Assembly: GCA_016125275.1 (NCBI GenBank)
Contig: WGMB01000018.1
Location: forward strand, 248,001-312,000
Reading direction: 5' to 3'
DNA: 64,000 nt
From: Acidobacteriota bacterium
GTDB lineage: Bacteria; Acidobacteriota; Terriglobia; Bryobacterales; UBA6623
Position numbers and translations under genes: made by a program. Positions 1 through 8,712 of the stretch are shown here, piece after piece. Under the pieces are notes generated by a model, which ran no database searches, was not told the DNA's origin, and was given only the letters and a program-made list of their open reading frames with translations. Within the stretch, counting starts at the first letter, position 1. Each line of letters starts with the position of its first letter.

Positions 1-2428
1 CGCCCAAACCCGTCAAGAACAGCAGGATCGTTTCGCCGGGGCGCGCAGGGTCGGCCGGGGCGACCAAGCGATAGTCCGCGTGCAGGGCGGCGGCGTACAG
101 CCCGTTCTGAATCGCAACCTCGAAGATCCCAGGCAGGGCGTCGACCACATAGACGCGTTCGAAAACTGTTTCCGTGCCGTTGTTGGATAAAACGATCCGA
201 GAATAGCCTGGAGCGATCTCGAACGGAACCTGGAAGTTGATCTGTTCGCCCTGGCCCGTGTCGGCAATGGCGATAATCGGGGCGGCCACGTCGTCAATCG
301 TCACCTTCACGCCGCGCAGAGTCGTGGGGAAGGGAGGGCCGGAGGCGGCGACCACGCCGACGATGCCCTCCATCAAACCGGTCCCGAAGATGGAGGCGAA
401 CGATCCCGGCGTGAGGCCCGGCTGGAAGCTGGCGCCGTTCACGAAGCCGGAATCCACGTTGACGGCCGCGCGCCGTCCGCCGACCACTAGGTGGAACTGC
501 ACGCTGAGCTCCGCCTGGGCGAGCGCTTCGTCCGCCAGAGCAGCCGGCGAGCTCAGCTTGGCCTCCACCGTGACCGGCCCAAAGGAGCCGGTGGCTTGGA
601 GCGTCGTCGAGGCCCGGCCGTTCTCATCCGTCAGAACCTGCTCCGCTGTCAGCGAGCCCTCGCCGCTGGTGACGGCGAAGTCAATCGGTTGATTCGGCAG
701 GGGAAAGCCGTCCACAGAGGTCAGCTCGACCGTCAACGGATCGCTCAAGCTGTTGCGAGGCAGCGTCTGCTGGTCGCCGGACACCGACCGCAGACCGCCC
801 GGAGCCGAGACGACCTCCAACTCGAAGGTTCGCTTCAGATCGCCATAGGAAGCCGAGACGGTCAACGAGCCGGGCTTGGGGCCCAAGCGCACCAGCGCTG
901 AAGAACGGCCCCGACCGTCGGTGGTCGAGATCACGTTCTCGAGCGTCGCCGCGCCCGGCTGATCCACACGCCAAGTCACCTGGCGCCCGCGGGCCGGGTT
1001 GAAGCAGCGGTCGGTCAGTCGCACCACCAGCGCCACCTTGTCGAGCCGCTCTCCCGGCGCCCCGGTCTGGCCGTCGCCCTGCACGCGGGTCAACAACGCC
1101 GGACCGCCCGTGCGGACCTCCACCGGAATGCGCAGAATCGCCGTACCGGGCTGCGGGCCCACGCGAATCTCGCCGTCGCCGCCGGGGCAGCCGAACGTCA
1201 ACGAGGAGGTGGCCAGACCGTTGGCCGGGGTGATGGCGACGCTGGGGCTGAACTCGATATTCTGATTCGAAGAGAAAAAGACCGGAACGCCTCCAACGGG
1301 ATTGCCGGCGCCGTCGAGCGCCGCGATCACCAGGGCGTCCGTTACTTTCGTCCCTGCATCCACCCGCAGCGGGCTGGCGCTTTGCAGGCGGAACTCCGAC
1401 GCCGCCCCCAGCGCGGCGGCCACCACGGAGACGCGAAATGGTTCAAGCAAAGCGGTGCCTTGGTCGTCATTCACATAGACCAAACTGAAGCCGTTGCCCG
1501 CGATCGGACCGGCGGCGCAAGCGATGGTCGCCAGCCCCTGATCGTCCGAATACACTTCCAAGGGACACTGCAGCAGCCGCTGATCCGAGACCGAGATCCG
1601 CAGCCGGACGCCGCTGGTCGGCCGGCCGTTTTTGATTACGCGGGCCACCAGCGGAAACAGCAATGCCGTCCCGGTGGTGGCGGCTTGGTCGTCGCCGGAC
1701 ACCTTGGTGATGCCGTCGCTGAGGAGGTCCTGGGCGAGCAGGAAGACCGTGAACGTCGCCGACCGGCCCTGCCCGTCGCTGAGGGTAATCAAGACGGTCG
1801 CGTCAGTCTCCAAGTCGTCCAGGCTGGAACACATCGCCCGGCCTTGACCCTGGGCGTCGGTGTAGATGACGCCGGGGCACGAGACCGGAACCTCGAGCGG
1901 GTTCCGCGTCAATGTGAGGCGCAAGCCTTCCACCGGCGCGCCTTGCCTTACCACCTGGACGCTGATCTCGAACTCCGTGCCGCGAGGGACCGTGATGCGG
2001 TCGCCCTGCAGCTTGGTGATGCCCTCCGCCAGGACCGGCGGACGAATCGTGATGCCGAAATCCGGCGCATAGCGGCCGGACGAGTCGCCCAAGGTGACCA
2101 GCACCTGCGTGGTGAAGGGCGTGAAGCCCGCCTGGCAAGACAGTACGGCGAGACCGGTCGTGTCAGTGAGCGCCGGAAGGCACGTGATCGACGGGCCGCC
2201 GCTGAGCACCCGGATCAACCCCACCTCCACCCCGGCGACCGTGGGCGCTCCGACCAGACGCACCGCCAGACCGAACGGCGAACCGGGCTGCACCGTCTGG
2301 CCTTGGCCGGCGACCTGGGAGTAGAAACCGCCGGCCTGCTCCGGCGTAGCGCCCTCCGGGGCGGCCAACGCAGGCAGAGACAACACGAGTGCGAGAATCA
2401 GGTTCCGGCGCAGGGCGCAAGCCGACAT
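1..2428 (-). CDS. Secreted Ig-like repeat protein with Solibacter-type C-terminal domain (3' end outside window)
   Basis: The frame starts at an ATG whose first base is 2428 and stays open to the window edge (about 809 residues seen). The first 20 or so residues form a signal peptide (hydrophobic run LILALVLSLPALA). The body is a series of beta-rich Ig-like segments of the bacterial Big_1 type, recognisable by repeated pieces such as VSGDQQTLPRNSLSDPLTV and repeated short TDxxGRAxT turns. Near the visible end come VNGASFQPGLTPGSFASIFG, NFQVPFEIAPG, PGIF and PARPGETILLFLTGLG, which match the TIGR03437 domain typical of Solibacter-group proteins. Such proteins are exported and presumably sit at the cell surface; no enzyme motif is visible. 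No function can be assigned beyond that. The opposite-strand frames here are shadows. Confidence 0.85.
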   Translation of the reverse strand, partial: MSACALRRNLILALVLSLPALAAPEGATPEQAGGFYSQVAGQGQTVQPGSPFGLAVRLVGAPTVAGVEVGLIRVLSGGPSITCLPALTDTTGLAVLSCQAGFTPFTTQVLVTLGDSSGRYAPDFGITIRPPVLAEGITKLQGDRITVPRGTEFEISVQVVRQGAPVEGLRLTLTRNPLEVPVSCPGVIYTDAQGQGRAMCSSLDDLETDATVLITLSDGQGRSATFTVFLLAQDLLSDGITKVSGDDQAATTGTALLFPLVARVIKNGRPTSGVRLRISVSDQRLLQCPLEVYSDDQGLATIACAAGPIAGNGFSLVYVNDDQGTALLEPFRVSVVAAALGAASEFRLQSASPLRVDAGTKVTDALVIAALDGAGNPVGGVPVFFSSNQNIEFSPSVAITPANGLATSSLTFGCPGGDGEIRVGPQPGTAILRIPVEVRTGGPALLTRVQGDGQTGAPGERLDKVALVVRLTDRCFNPARGRQVTWRVDQPGAATLENVISTTDGRGRSSALVRLGPKPGSLTVSASYGDLKRTFELEVVSAPGGLRSVSGDQQTLPRNSLSDPLTVELTSVDGFPLPNQPIDFAVTSGEGSLTAEQVLTDENGRASTTLQATGSFGPVTVEAKLSSPAALADEALAQAELSVQFHLVVGGRRAAVNVDSGFVNGASFQPGLTPGSFASIFGTGLMEGIVGVVAASGPPFPTTLRGVKVTIDDVAAPIIAIADTGQGEQINFQVPFEIAPGYSRIVLSNNGTETVFERVYVVDALPGIFEVAIQNGLYAAALHADYRLVAPADPARPGETILLFLTGLG

Positions 2429-2584
2429 GTCGCTTCATAGTGTAGATAAAACAGGAAGCGAAGGGAATGGTTTTTTCGATGCTGGAGCGGGCTTCGGCCG
2501 ATTCGCTGCGGTTGCGCTTCGCGACGAAGCCCTGCAAGGGTAAAATACAAAGGTTAGTCTTTCGAGCCCTGCCCTCGGTTCTCA

Positions 2585-3985
2585 ATGGCCCTACAGCTTT
2601 ACAACACCCTCACCCGGCGCCAGGAGGAGTTCCAGCCCGCGGACGGCGAGACCGTGCGCGTGTACTCCTGCGGCCCCACCGTATACAACTACGTCCACAT
2701 CGGCAACCTGCGGACCTTCGCCTTCCAGGACGTTCTGCGGCGCTATTTGCGCGAGTGCGGGTGGAAATTGGACCACGTCATGAACATCACTGACGTGGAC
2801 GACAAGATCATCCGCAACGCCGCGGCGGCGGGCCAGACGATCTTCGACTACACCGCGCAGTACCGCAAAGCCTTCCTCGAGGACTGCGACACGCTGCGGC
2901 TGGAGCGGCCGGAACGAATCACGCCGGCCACGGAATACATCCCGCAGATGGTCGACCTGATCGGCAAGATGCGCGACCGCGGGCACACGTACGAGAGCGA
3001 GGGGTCGACCTATTTTCGGATCGCCTCGTTTCCCGACTACGGCAAGCTCTCGCGTATTGACACGCACGGCATGAAGGCCGGCGCGCGCGTCGATCAAGAC
3101 GAGTACGAGAAGGACGACGCGCGGGACTTTGCGCTGTGGAAGGCGGCGCGGGAAGGGGAGCCCGCTTGGGACAGCCCGTTCGGCCGCGGCCGGCCCGGCT
3201 GGCACATCGAGTGCTCAGCCATGGCGATGGCGAGCCTCGGCCCGACGCTGGACATCCACACCGGCGGCGTCGATCTGACGTTTCCACACCACGAGAACGA
3301 GATCGCCCAGTCCGAGGCCGCCACGGGCAAGCCGTTCGTGCGCTTCTGGGTCCACGCCGAGCACCTGCTGGTGGACGGCCAGAAGATGTCGAAGTCCCTG
3401 GGCAACTTCTATACGCTGCGGGACTTGCTCGAGAAGGGCTACCAGCCGGAGGCGATCCGGTTCCTGCTGGTTTCCACGCCGCACCGCAAGCAGCTCAATT
3501 TCACCTTCGACGGGCTCCAGGGAGCCGCCGCCGCGATCGAGCGCCTACGCAATTTCGCGCGGCGCGTGGAGAATCCCTACCCCGATGGAAGGAATCAGGA
3601 TGTAAAACGCCTCGCCGACGAAGCTGTGGAAGCCTTCCACGCCGGCATGAATGACGATCTGAACACTGCTCAGGCCTTGGCCGCGGCGTTCGATTTCATT
3701 CGCGAGGTCAACACAAAGATCGACGCAGGAAAGTTTCGCGACGGCAACTCCGCCGACGCTTGGCGCGTGCTCGATCTGTTCGACTCGATCTTCGACGTGC
3801 TGCGCTCCGACAAAGAGGGCAAAGTGGCGGAAGAGGAGATCGAGAGACTCATCGCCCAGCGTTTACAGGCCCGCCGCAACAAGGACTTCGCGCTCGCCGA
3901 CCAGATCCGCGACCAACTCAAGGCGGACGGCGTGGTGCTCGAGGACTACACAGGCGGCACGCGCTGGCATTACGCCGACGGCTAG
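2585..3985 (+). CDS. cysS: Cysteine--tRNA ligase
   Basis: A cytoplasmic class I aminoacyl-tRNA synthetase that charges tRNA-Cys. The 466 residues are the usual family length. Visible signatures are the HIGH-type motif HIGN (residues 38-41), the KMSKS loop (267-271), and the zinc-site region with Cys29 in SCGPTVY, Cys210 in HIECSAM and the HTGGVDLTFPHHENE block. The C-terminal anticodon-binding helices include the typical ARRNKDFALADQIRDQL. The start ATG follows a 156-bp intergenic region containing a TAAAAT hexamer (2541-2546). The FKBP gene begins 28 bp downstream, so the two may be co-transcribed. Confidence 0.97.
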   Translation: MALQLYNTLTRRQEEFQPADGETVRVYSCGPTVYNYVHIGNLRTFAFQDVLRRYLRECGWKLDHVMNITDVDDKIIRNAAAAGQTIFDYTAQYRKAFLEDCDTLRLERPERITPATEYIPQMVDLIGKMRDRGHTYESEGSTYFRIASFPDYGKLSRIDTHGMKAGARVDQDEYEKDDARDFALWKAAREGEPAWDSPFGRGRPGWHIECSAMAMASLGPTLDIHTGGVDLTFPHHENEIAQSEAATGKPFVRFWVHAEHLLVDGQKMSKSLGNFYTLRDLLEKGYQPEAIRFLLVSTPHRKQLNFTFDGLQGAAAAIERLRNFARRVENPYPDGRNQDVKRLADEAVEAFHAGMNDDLNTAQALAAAFDFIREVNTKIDAGKFRDGNSADAWRVLDLFDSIFDVLRSDKEGKVAEEEIERLIAQRLQARRNKDFALADQIRDQLKADGVVLEDYTGGTRWHYADG

Positions 3986-4013
3986 GACGGTCGCCGGCGA
4001 GGAGGCAAGTTTC

Positions 4014-4448
4014 ATGGCGGAAGCCAAGCAAGGAGATACGGTGCGCGTGCACTACACGGGCACTCTGGCCAGCGGAGAGGTCTTCGATTCGTCGCGCGAG
4101 CGCGATCCCCTCGAGTTCCAGCTCGGCGCGGGGATGGTGGTTCCCGGATTCGACGCCGCCGTCAACGGCATGAGCGAAGGAGAGACCGTGAGGCGGACGA
4201 TTCCGGCCGCCGAGGCCTACGGACCTCGCCGCGACGACCTGACCGTGAAGGTGGAGCGGGAGAGGGTTCCGGAAAACGTTCAGCTCGAGATCGGCGGCCG
4301 CCTGCAGATCCAGACGCCGGACGGCCGTGTGGCCGCTGTGACGGTCACCGAGATCACCGACGACAGCGTGCATCTCGACGCCAACCACCCGCTGGCCGGG
4401 AAGGATCTCACGTTCGAGATCGAGTTGGTCGAGGTCAAGGCCGCCTGA
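4014..4448 (+). CDS. FKBP-type peptidyl-prolyl cis-trans isomerase, SlyD-like
   Basis: A 144-residue cytoplasmic prolyl isomerase and chaperone. The N-terminal half has the FKBP core (VRVHYTGTLASGEVFDSS, then GAGMVVPGFDAAVNGMSEGE). The flap is replaced by an inserted domain (roughly residues 70-125), as in SlyD. The C-terminal strand with DANHPLAGKDLTFEIELVEV is the standard SlyD family ending. There is no His-rich metal-binding tail as in E. coli SlyD. A GAGGAGG-like ribosome binding site lies about 8 bases before the ATG. It sits between cysS and a methyltransferase on the same strand with short gaps, suggesting one transcript. Confidence 0.93.
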   Translation: MAEAKQGDTVRVHYTGTLASGEVFDSSRERDPLEFQLGAGMVVPGFDAAVNGMSEGETVRRTIPAAEAYGPRRDDLTVKVERERVPENVQLEIGGRLQIQTPDGRVAAVTVTEITDDSVHLDANHPLAGKDLTFEIELVEVKAA

Positions 4449-4470
4449 GGGCGTCCTTTCGACGCCATCG

Positions 4471-4995
4471 ATGCGAGTCCTCGACGTCGGTTGTGGCCGG
4501 AACAAGCGACCGGGCGCGATCGGCGTCGATTACAACCCCAACACGGCAGCCGATGCGCTAGCCGACGTCAACGGCGGGCGGCTGCCGTTTCGCGACAGCT
4601 CGTTCGATCGCGTGGAGTTGATCCACGTGATCGAGCACGTCGACGACGTGGTCCGCACGATGAATGAGCTGCACAGGGTCGTACGGCCAGGCGGCGTGAT
4701 CCGGCTGGAGACCCCGCACTACACCGACTTCAGCTCGTTCTGCGACCCCACACACCGCTGGCACCTCAACAGCTTCTCGTTCCGCTACTTCACTGAAGAG
4801 GGCGGCTTCAGCTACTACTCGCGCTGCCGCATGCGCGAGCGGTCTTTGCACGTCAAGCTGTTGAAGTTGTGGAAGCTGTTGGGCTTCGAGCTGTTCGTCA
4901 ACCGTTCGCGCGCGTTCCGGAAGTTCTGGGAGTTCTACCTCTGCTACATCATTCGCGGGAAGGCGATGGTGTTCGAGCTCGAAGTGTTGAAGTAG
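4471..4995 (+). CDS. Class I SAM-dependent methyltransferase
   Basis: A 174-residue protein with the methyltransferase motif I VLDVGCGRNKRPG at the N-terminus, an acidic residue after strand 2 (GVDYNP), the motif LPFRDSSFDRVELIHVIEHV and LHRVVRPGGVIRLETPH. This is the short Methyltransf_11-type fold that binds S-adenosylmethionine. The substrate cannot be told from sequence. The C-terminal half, rich in aromatic and basic residues, is similar to enzymes acting on cell-envelope sugars, but that is only a suggestion. It is the last gene of the cysS-FKBP-methyltransferase run and is followed by a hairpin terminator. Confidence 0.85.
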   Translation: MRVLDVGCGRNKRPGAIGVDYNPNTAADALADVNGGRLPFRDSSFDRVELIHVIEHVDDVVRTMNELHRVVRPGGVIRLETPHYTDFSSFCDPTHRWHLNSFSFRYFTEEGGFSYYSRCRMRERSLHVKLLKLWKLLGFELFVNRSRAFRKFWEFYLCYIIRGKAMVFELEVLK

Positions 4996-5016
4996 AGCGG
5001 CCTGCTCAAAACGAGA

Positions 5017-5040
5017 AGCCCCCGGCCGACGCCGGGGGCT
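5017..5040. terminator. Hairpin terminator between convergent genes
   Basis: A perfect 10-bp inverted repeat, AGCCCCCGGC and GCCGGGGGCT, separated by CGAC. It lies between the stop of the methyltransferase and the stop of the pirin gene. On the minus strand the stem is followed by TCTCGTTTT, so it resembles an intrinsic terminator best in that direction. It probably serves both converging transcripts. Confidence 0.7.
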
Positions 5041-5069
5041 CGCTTGCGGGTCCCTATGAGGCCGTTGGG

Positions 5070-5786
5070 TCAGGGCAGCTCGATCATGAGCAGCTCGACC
5101 GGTTCCGCGCCGGCCTCGACGGTCAGTTTCGAGACGGCCTCGACCTCCACGCTGTCGTTTCGGTGCAACGGCTCGCCATTCAGAGTGGGCTCGCCGGCGA
5201 TGACGAATAGGTAGGCCTTGCGCCCCTCGGATAGCTCCCGCTCGAGGGACTGTCCGGGCTCGACCCGCGCCACGTAGAACTGGGCGTCCTGGCCGATCCA
5301 CAGGGAGCCTTCGCCGTTATCCCACTCGCCTTCGCGGCTCGAGACGATCGGCAGCCAGCGGCCCGTGCGGTCCTCGAGGGTGAACTGCTTCTGCTCGTAT
5401 GACGGCGCCACGCCGCGCTTCTCCGGGAAGACCCACATCTGCAGCAGCTCGACGGTCTGGTCAGGCGACGCGTTGAATTCGGAGTGGAACACCCCGCTGC
5501 CGGCGCTCATGCGCTGGACCTCGCCGGCGCGGATCTTACCCTTACCGCCGGTGGAGTCGGTGTGGGCCAGCTCTCCGTTGATGACGTAGGTCACGATCTC
5601 CATATCCCGGTGGGGATGGAGCGGGAAACCCTGGGCGGGCTGGACCACGTCGTGGTTGAAGACCCGCAATGGCCCGAAGCCCATGCGCTTGGGATCGTGG
5701 TAGCGGTCGAACGAGAAGTGCCAGCGGGCATTGAGCCAGTCCGTCTTCAGGTTGTATCGGTCTGCGGCTCTGGTGACGTTGAGCAT
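5070..5786 (-). CDS. Pirin family protein
   Basis: A 238-residue bicupin protein. The metal-binding pattern of the family is visible: HPHRDMEIVTYV supplies two His ligands, and FHSEFN supplies the third His and the Glu. Bacterial pirins such as YhhW have quercetin dioxygenase activity in vitro, but their physiological role is usually unknown. The start at 5786 is chosen because ACGGAGG lies about 8 bases upstream and the residues from MLNVTRAADR align with the family start; the open frame extends 20 codons further without a better site. It lies 79 bp downstream of the DinB gene on the same strand and may share its transcript. Confidence 0.92.
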   Translation of the reverse strand: MLNVTRAADRYNLKTDWLNARWHFSFDRYHDPKRMGFGPLRVFNHDVVQPAQGFPLHPHRDMEIVTYVINGELAHTDSTGGKGKIRAGEVQRMSAGSGVFHSEFNASPDQTVELLQMWVFPEKRGVAPSYEQKQFTLEDRTGRWLPIVSSREGEWDNGEGSLWIGQDAQFYVARVEPGQSLERELSEGRKAYLFVIAGEPTLNGEPLHRNDSVEVEAVSKLTVEAGAEPVELLMIELP

Positions 5787-5865
5787 CGACTTTTCCTCCG
5801 TACGCACCTTTGGATGCACGTCCGGCGGAAACGATTCACGCGTCAACTATTGAACAGACACGGGA

Positions 5866-6318
5866 CTACGGACGGCGGAAGGCGATGAAGTCCGTGACGG
5901 CCGGTTCCTGACCCAGTTGCCGCAACTGCAAGGCGATTTGGCCGCGGTGGTGCTGGGAGTGCAGGCCGAGGTGGGTCAGGATGTCGAGGGGCGTGTTGCG
6001 GAACTCATTGCCGGTCTGGTTGCGGTAGACGATCTCCCGCGAGAGGTCCGCCTCGGTCAATCCCTTTAGGTAGGCTCGGATTCGTTGGTCGAGCGCGCCG
6101 AGCCGGCCGGCGCATTCGGCTAGCGACTGCGGCGGCCACAGCGCCACACCCTTGGAGTCTTGGCCTTCCAGCCGCATGATCCAGGCTTCTTGCCCGGCCA
6201 GAATGTGCGCGAAGAGCCGGACGGCCTGGCCGTGCTCCTTGGCGGCTTGCAGCGAGGCCAGGACGCGATCGTTCGCCCAGCGCTCGTAGTCGAACAGAAG
6301 GTGGAATCGGTCGAGCAT
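5866..6318 (-). CDS. DinB family putative metal-dependent enzyme
   Basis: A 150-residue four-helix-bundle protein of the DinB/YfiT superfamily. The three metal-ligand histidines expected in this fold are present: one in LFAHILAGQ and two near HSQHHRGQIALQLRQLG, the family's signature last helix. Members bind zinc or nickel and include thiol-dependent transferases, but the substrate here is unknown. The gene is divergent from the MFS permease (75 bp between starts) and upstream of pirin. Confidence 0.88.
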   Translation of the reverse strand: MLDRFHLLFDYERWANDRVLASLQAAKEHGQAVRLFAHILAGQEAWIMRLEGQDSKGVALWPPQSLAECAGRLGALDQRIRAYLKGLTEADLSREIVYRNQTGNEFRNTPLDILTHLGLHSQHHRGQIALQLRQLGQEPAVTDFIAFRRP

Positions 6319-6392
6319 ACCTCGATGCTACCGCCGTCGCGGGGGCGTTGTGCTACGCTACTGCGTTCGCTGAACCGAGACAGAGTCCCTGC

Positions 6393-7664
6393 ATGAGCGC
6401 TCATCCGCACGCATCCCGTTTCTTTCTGGCCAGTTGTGTCGCCCTCATCACCACCGCCATGAGCTTCGCCATTCGAGGCGAGATTCTGGGCGTGTGGACC
6501 GAACAGTTCTCCTTGACGAACGCGCAGGTCGGCGCCGTGAGCGGCGCTGCGTTCTGGGGATTCCTGCTCTCCATGGTTTTCGGCGGCCCTTTGTGCGACG
6601 TGGTCGGCATGGGCCGACTGCTGACGCTGGCCTTCGTCGGTCACGTGGCCGGCACGATCTTGACGATTCTCGCCGGCGGCTACTGGTCGCTGTTCGCGTC
6701 CACACTGTTGGTGGGTATGGGTAACGGTCTGGTGGAGGCCGCCTGCAACCCGCTCGTGGCGACGCTGTACCCGGAGAACAAGACCGCCAAGCTCAACCTG
6801 TTCCACGTGTGGTTTCCCGGGGGCATCGTAATCGGAGGCCTGACAGCCTACCTGCTGCAGGGGATGGGCATGAGCTGGCAGGTGAAGATCGCGTCGATGC
6901 TGATTCCGGCGGCGATCTACGGCGTGATGTTCTTCGGCATGAAGTTCCCGCCGACCGAGCGGGTCGCCTCCGGCGTCTCCACGGCCCAGATGTTCAAGGC
7001 GGCGATGCGACCGCTGTTCCTGGTGATGGCGTTCTGCATGTTGCTGACCGCGGCGACGGAGCTGGGTACGAACCAGTGGATCGCGGAGCTGCTGTCGGGC
7101 ATCGGCGTTTCGGGCATCTTGATCCTGTGCTGGATCAACGGCTTGATGGCGTTGGGACGGATGTTCGCAGGTCCTGTGGTGCATCGGTTGGCGCCGGCCG
7201 GGATGCTGCTGTTTTCGGCGGTCTTCTCGGCGCTCGGGCTGATCTGGCTGAGCCGCTCGAGCGGCCCGGCGTCGTTTGCCGCAGCGACGCTGTTCGCGGT
7301 GGGCATCTGCTACTTCTGGCCGACGATGCTGGGGTTTGTGGCGGAGTACGTGCCGCGGTCCGGCGCGCTGGGATTGGCCATCATGGGAGGCATCGGCGCG
7401 GGATCGACGGCCATCGCCCAGCCGTTTCTGGGTTGGGTGTATGACCAGCAGCTCGCCGAGCACTTGCCCGCGGGAGCCACGGTAGACGGCCTGCGCGGTG
7501 CAGCGCCGGGTTCGGCCGAGGCGGCGGTGTGGGCTCAGATTCAGGCGGCGGCGGGCTCGGGAGCGCTGGCGACGATGGCCGTCCTACCGGTGATCCTCAT
7601 CGTCTGCTTCACGGGACTGTACCTGTGGCAGCGCGGCAAGTCGCCCGAGCGCTTGCGCGCATGA
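6393..7664 (+). CDS. MFS transporter, fucose-permease-like
   Basis: A 423-residue inner-membrane secondary transporter with about twelve hydrophobic segments. The first helix contains MSFAIRGEI, and the conserved cytoplasmic loop 2-3 reads GGPLCDVVGMGRLLTL. The repeated VGMGNGLVEAACNPLVATLY element is characteristic of FHS-type sugar permeases (FucP/GlcP-like), so a sugar substrate is plausible but unproven. The ATG at 6393 is preferred over the upstream in-frame ATG at 6348 because the family begins just before the first helix. The gene stands alone between the divergent DinB gene and the tRNA-Val gene. Confidence 0.85.
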   Translation: MSAHPHASRFFLASCVALITTAMSFAIRGEILGVWTEQFSLTNAQVGAVSGAAFWGFLLSMVFGGPLCDVVGMGRLLTLAFVGHVAGTILTILAGGYWSLFASTLLVGMGNGLVEAACNPLVATLYPENKTAKLNLFHVWFPGGIVIGGLTAYLLQGMGMSWQVKIASMLIPAAIYGVMFFGMKFPPTERVASGVSTAQMFKAAMRPLFLVMAFCMLLTAATELGTNQWIAELLSGIGVSGILILCWINGLMALGRMFAGPVVHRLAPAGMLLFSAVFSALGLIWLSRSSGPASFAAATLFAVGICYFWPTMLGFVAEYVPRSGALGLAIMGGIGAGSTAIAQPFLGWVYDQQLAEHLPAGATVDGLRGAAPGSAEAAVWAQIQAAAGSGALATMAVLPVILIVCFTGLYLWQRGKSPERLRA

Positions 7665-7719
7665 CGCTCAAGTATTACGTTGAAGGGGAACGCCCTGCCA
7701 CGATCCGAGGAGGGAAACG

Positions 7720-7796
7720 TGGTAGGCCCGAGCGGACTCGAACCGCTGACCTCTACCGTGTCAAGGTAGCGCTCTAACCAACTGAGCTACGGGCCT
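7720..7796 (-). tRNA. tRNA-Val (anticodon GAC)
   Basis: On the minus strand the sequence folds into a standard cloverleaf. The acceptor arm is AGGCCCG paired with CGGGCCT, with discriminator A and an encoded CCA. The D arm is GCTC-AGTTGGTTA-GAGC. The anticodon arm is CTACC-TTGACAC-GGTAG, giving anticodon GAC for valine. The T arm is AGCGG-TTCGAGT-CCGCT. Total length is 77 bases including CCA. Confidence 0.97.
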
Positions 7797-7867
7797 GAAA
7801 CTCCTACAGTAGCACTGTGAAATGCGTCCTGTCGAGGGGGCGATTGCAAGGGCTCTCTAGGGGTCTT

Positions 7868-7885
7868 CTTAGGAGTTCTCCTAAG
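7868..7885. repeat. Perfect 8-bp palindrome upstream of a promoter
   Basis: CTTAGGAG-TT-CTCCTAAG is an exact inverted repeat with a two-base centre. It ends 12 bp before the -35 box of the promoter at 7898-7926. It could be a regulator-binding site for the response regulator gene or part of a short terminator; no T-tract follows on either strand. The remaining bases between the tRNA gene and the response regulator hold no other feature I can see. Confidence 0.5.
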
Positions 7886-7897
7886 CCCTTTCATTCA

Positions 7898-7926
7898 TTG
7901 ACACAGTACCTATAGAACTCTAGAAT
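7898..7926 (+). promoter_or_regulatory. Near-consensus sigma-70-type promoter
   Basis: A perfect -35 hexamer TTGACA (7898-7903), a 17-base spacer and the -10 hexamer TAGAAT (7921-7926). Transcription from here would start near 7933 and give the response regulator at 7972 a leader of about 40 bases. It is the best-matching promoter I found in the window. Confidence 0.75.
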
Positions 7927-7971
7927 GGCCTATGTCCAGGGGACTCAATACCCCGGGAAGAGCTGGTCTAC

Positions 7972-8688
7972 ATGCGCGCCCAAACCAACAGCTCCGCCGC
8001 GGGTGTTTCTGACGAAACAGCGCCCGACAGTGCGGAAACCATGATCAAAATCGCACTCGCTGACGACCACGCGATCTTTCGGGACGGACTGCGTCGATTG
8101 CTGCAGTTGGAGCCGGATTTTGAGATCGTAGCCGAGGCGCAAGACGGCACGGAGGTGCCAGACATCTTGCGCGACTACGAGCCGGATGTGTTGTTGCTCG
8201 ATCTGAAAATGCCGAATCTCGACGGCCTTTCGCTGCTACAACGCATCCAAACGCAGAAATTCAAGACAAAAATCATCGTCTTGACGGCGTCCGACGATGA
8301 GGGCGAATACGTGCAGGCGATGAAGTATGGCACGTCCGGCATCGTCCTCAAGCAGACCGCAACCGACCTGCTGATCAAGAGTATTCGCAAGGTTTTTGGC
8401 GGAGAAATCTGGCTGGACGCGAAAACGACGGCCGCCGTCATGCGGCAGTTCGCCTCGCCGACCGACCCGAACCCACGCGACCGCGACAAGCCGCGGCTGT
8501 CGAACAGGGAGCGCGAGATCGTGGCGCTGGTGGCGCAAGGCTTCAAGAACAAAGAGATCGCCGAGCGGATGTTCATCTCCGAGCAGACGGTGAAGAACCA
8601 CCTGCACAACATCTTCGACAAGCTCGGCGTCAGCGATCGCCTGGAGCTGGCGCTCTACGCGATCCACCGGAACATTCGACCGCTGTAG
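7972..8688 (+). CDS. NarL/FixJ-type response regulator
   Basis: A 238-residue transcription regulator. The receiver domain (about residues 25-145) has the acidic pair DD at 31-32, the phosphoacceptor Asp77 in LLLDLKMP, the Thr/Ser of IIVLTAS, and Lys in IVLKQ. A linker leads to a LuxR-type helix-turn-helix (about 175-235) with LSNREREIVALVAQGFKNKE and ISEQTVKNHLHNIFDKLGV. The first 23 residues precede the receiver, so the in-frame ATG at 8041 is a possible alternative start. No histidine kinase is adjacent, making it an orphan regulator in this window. It is driven by the promoter at 7898-7926. Confidence 0.9.
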   Translation: MRAQTNSSAAGVSDETAPDSAETMIKIALADDHAIFRDGLRRLLQLEPDFEIVAEAQDGTEVPDILRDYEPDVLLLDLKMPNLDGLSLLQRIQTQKFKTKIIVLTASDDEGEYVQAMKYGTSGIVLKQTATDLLIKSIRKVFGGEIWLDAKTTAAVMRQFASPTDPNPRDRDKPRLSNREREIVALVAQGFKNKEIAERMFISEQTVKNHLHNIFDKLGVSDRLELALYAIHRNIRPL

Positions 8689-8701
8689 GCCCGGGCAAGG
8701 G

Positions 8702-8707
8702 TAGAAT
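8702..8707 (+). promoter_or_regulatory. Probable -10 element (TAGAAT) for the glycosyltransferase
   Basis: TAGAAT lies 33 bases before the glycosyltransferase start and 14 bases after the response regulator stop. No convincing -35 hexamer is found at 16-18 bases upstream. The assignment rests on the hexamer and its position only. Confidence 0.35.
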
Positions 8708-8712
8708 CGGGA

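Noticed and set aside
1382-2440. 352-codon open frame on the plus strand
   Set aside because: It is antisense to the Ig-repeat protein, whose signal peptide, repeats and C-terminal domain are convincing. The plus-strand product is Arg/Gln-rich filler.
7797-7971. Riboswitch or small RNA between the tRNA gene and the response regulator
   Set aside because: Only the palindrome and promoter are recognisable. The predicted leader of about 40 bases is too short for known riboswitch folds.
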